A DNA stretch of 6,502 bases from Planococcaceae bacterium UBA3370 (GTDB lineage: Bacteria; Bacillota; Bacilli; Bacillales_A; Planococcaceae): assembly GCA_002360295.1 (NCBI GenBank), contig DEQI01000256.1:2264-8765 (forward strand). The letters run 5' to 3'. Positions within the stretch are counted from its first letter, which is position 1. Each line of letters starts with the position of its first letter. The notes under the pieces were generated by a model. It did no database searches. It was not told the DNA's origin and saw nothing but the letters and a program-made list of their open reading frames with translations. Position numbers and translations under genes: made by a program. This document shows, piece after piece, positions 5,663-6,502 of the stretch.

Positions 5663-6502
5663 TTAATCGTTTGCTATGCGCGCAATTTTTCCTTGTTCAA
5701 TGTAAACAAGTAAAATTGAAATATCAGCCGGATTAACACCGGAAATACGTGATGCTTGTGCAATAGATAACGGACGTACATTATTTAGCTTTTGACGTGC
5801 CTCTGTTGCTAAGCTTGGTATAGCATCATAATCAATATACTCAGGTATTTTTTTATCTTCCATTTTGCGAAGTTTTTCAACTTGCTGTAACGCTTTTTGA
5901 ATATACCCTTCATATTTCAACTGAATTTCAATTTGCTCTTTTGCTTCGTCTGAAAGTTCTATTTCAGAAGGTGATAAGGATGCGACTAAATCATAATGCA
6001 TTTCTGTACGTTTTAATAAATCTGCACCACGAATTCCGTCTTTTAATTCTGTACCACCAACTGAACGTATTACTTCTTGTGTTTGTTCATTCGGTTTAAT
6101 TATTACTTCACGTAGGCGGGCAATTTCAGCCTCAATTTGTGCACGTTTTTCGGTAAATTTAGCATAACGTTCATCTGAAATCATACCAATTTGATGACCA
6201 ATCTCCATTAAACGTAAATCCGCATTATCATGGCGAAGTAATAAGCGGTATTCCGCACGAGATGTAAGTAAACGATAGGGTTCTGGTGTGCCTTTCGTAA
6301 CTAAATCATCAATTAAAACACCAATATAAGCATCTGCTCGACTTAAAATGACTTCTCCTTCACCAAGTACTTTCGCTGCAGCATTAATACCTGCCATTAA
6401 ACCTTGTGCAGCTGCTTCCTCATAACCAGACGTACCATTTATTTGTCCTGCTGTATATAAACCTTTAATACGTTTCGTTTCAAGTGTTGGCCATAATTGA
6501 GT
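5663..6502 (-). CDS. mnmG: tRNA uridine-5-carboxymethylaminomethyl(34) synthesis enzyme MnmG (GidA), C-terminal part
   Basis: MnmG is an FAD-dependent enzyme that works with MnmE to install the (carboxymethyl)aminomethyl group on the wobble uridine U34 of certain tRNAs. The reading frame is open to the right edge of the window, so this is the last 279 residues of a protein normally about 630 long; the FAD-binding N-terminus lies outside. Recognisable stretches are [21 protein letters not shown] at the start (residues 13-33 of the fragment), then [33 protein letters not shown] and [20 protein letters not shown]. The helical C-terminal domain contains YIDYDAI and [37 protein letters not shown] and binds MnmE and tRNA. 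An ATG at 6397 is internal (Met of GLMAGINAA) and not the start. No frameshift is seen. It lies upstream of rsmG, as in most bacteria. Confidence 0.97.
   Translation of the reverse strand, partial: TQLWPTLETKRIKGLYTAGQINGTSGYEEAAAQGLMAGINAAAKVLGEGEVILSRADAYIGVLIDDLVTKGTPEPYRLLTSRAEYRLLLRHDNADLRLMEIGHQIGMISDERYAKFTEKRAQIEAEIARLREVIIKPNEQTQEVIRSVGGTELKDGIRGADLLKRTEMHYDLVASLSPSEIELSDEAKEQIEIQLKYEGYIQKALQQVEKLRKMEDKKIPEYIDYDAIPSLATEARQKLNNVRPLSIAQASRISGVNPADISILLVYIEQGKIARIAND

Noticed and set aside
1..6502. DnaA boxes or oriC, CRISPR, tRNA or rRNA genes, riboswitches, intact insertion sequences
   Set aside because: I saw no TTATCCACA-like clusters, no regularly spaced repeats, no cloverleaf or rRNA motifs and no transposase frame. 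The origin is expected just outside the window.

Overview
The window looks like the left flank of the chromosomal origin of a low-GC, spore-forming Bacillales bacterium. Lysinibacillus, Solibacillus or another Planococcaceae member is my best guess, inferred from protein similarity and gene order recalled from memory. The minus-strand run mnmG - rsmG - noc - parA - parB is the classic block beside oriC in Bacillus and relatives. Noc points to Bacillales and YyaC points to a spore former. oriC should lie to the right of the window, beyond mnmG, so the minus-strand genes run away from it, co-directional with the replication fork.

Layout from right to left. 5663-6502 is the 3' part of mnmG (tRNA wobble-uridine modification). 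4895-5611 is rsmG (16S rRNA m7G methyltransferase); the short gap between them carries a GC-rich hairpin and an alternative fold over the rsmG ribosome binding site. 4594-4894 is an AT-rich spacer with a likely noc promoter. 3718-4593 is noc (nucleoid occlusion), followed by a good intrinsic terminator. 3302-3717 is a gene-free stretch holding what looks like the decayed remnant of an interspersed Bacillaceae repeat. 2540-3301 is parA/soj, overlapping parB/spo0J (1699-2547) by 8 bases; parB contains a parS site, exact to the B. subtilis consensus as I recall it, within its own coding sequence. 968-1669 is a DUF554 membrane protein in the same operon. 422-1048, on the plus strand, is the sporulation gene yyaC, whose 3' end overlaps DUF554 by 81 bases in codon register. 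1-314 is the N-terminal end of an MscS-type channel gene running off the window.

The genes form a replication-and-segregation neighbourhood. ParA, ParB and parS organise and segregate the origin. Noc, a ParB paralogue, keeps division away from the nucleoid. MnmG and RsmG modify the translation apparatus and are traditional neighbours rather than partners in segregation. I found no sign of a defence system, CRISPR array, prophage or intact insertion sequence. The region is mostly ordinary core genome; the points worth a second look are the coding overlap of yyaC with DUF554, the repeat remnant before parA, and the mnmG-rsmG leader structures.
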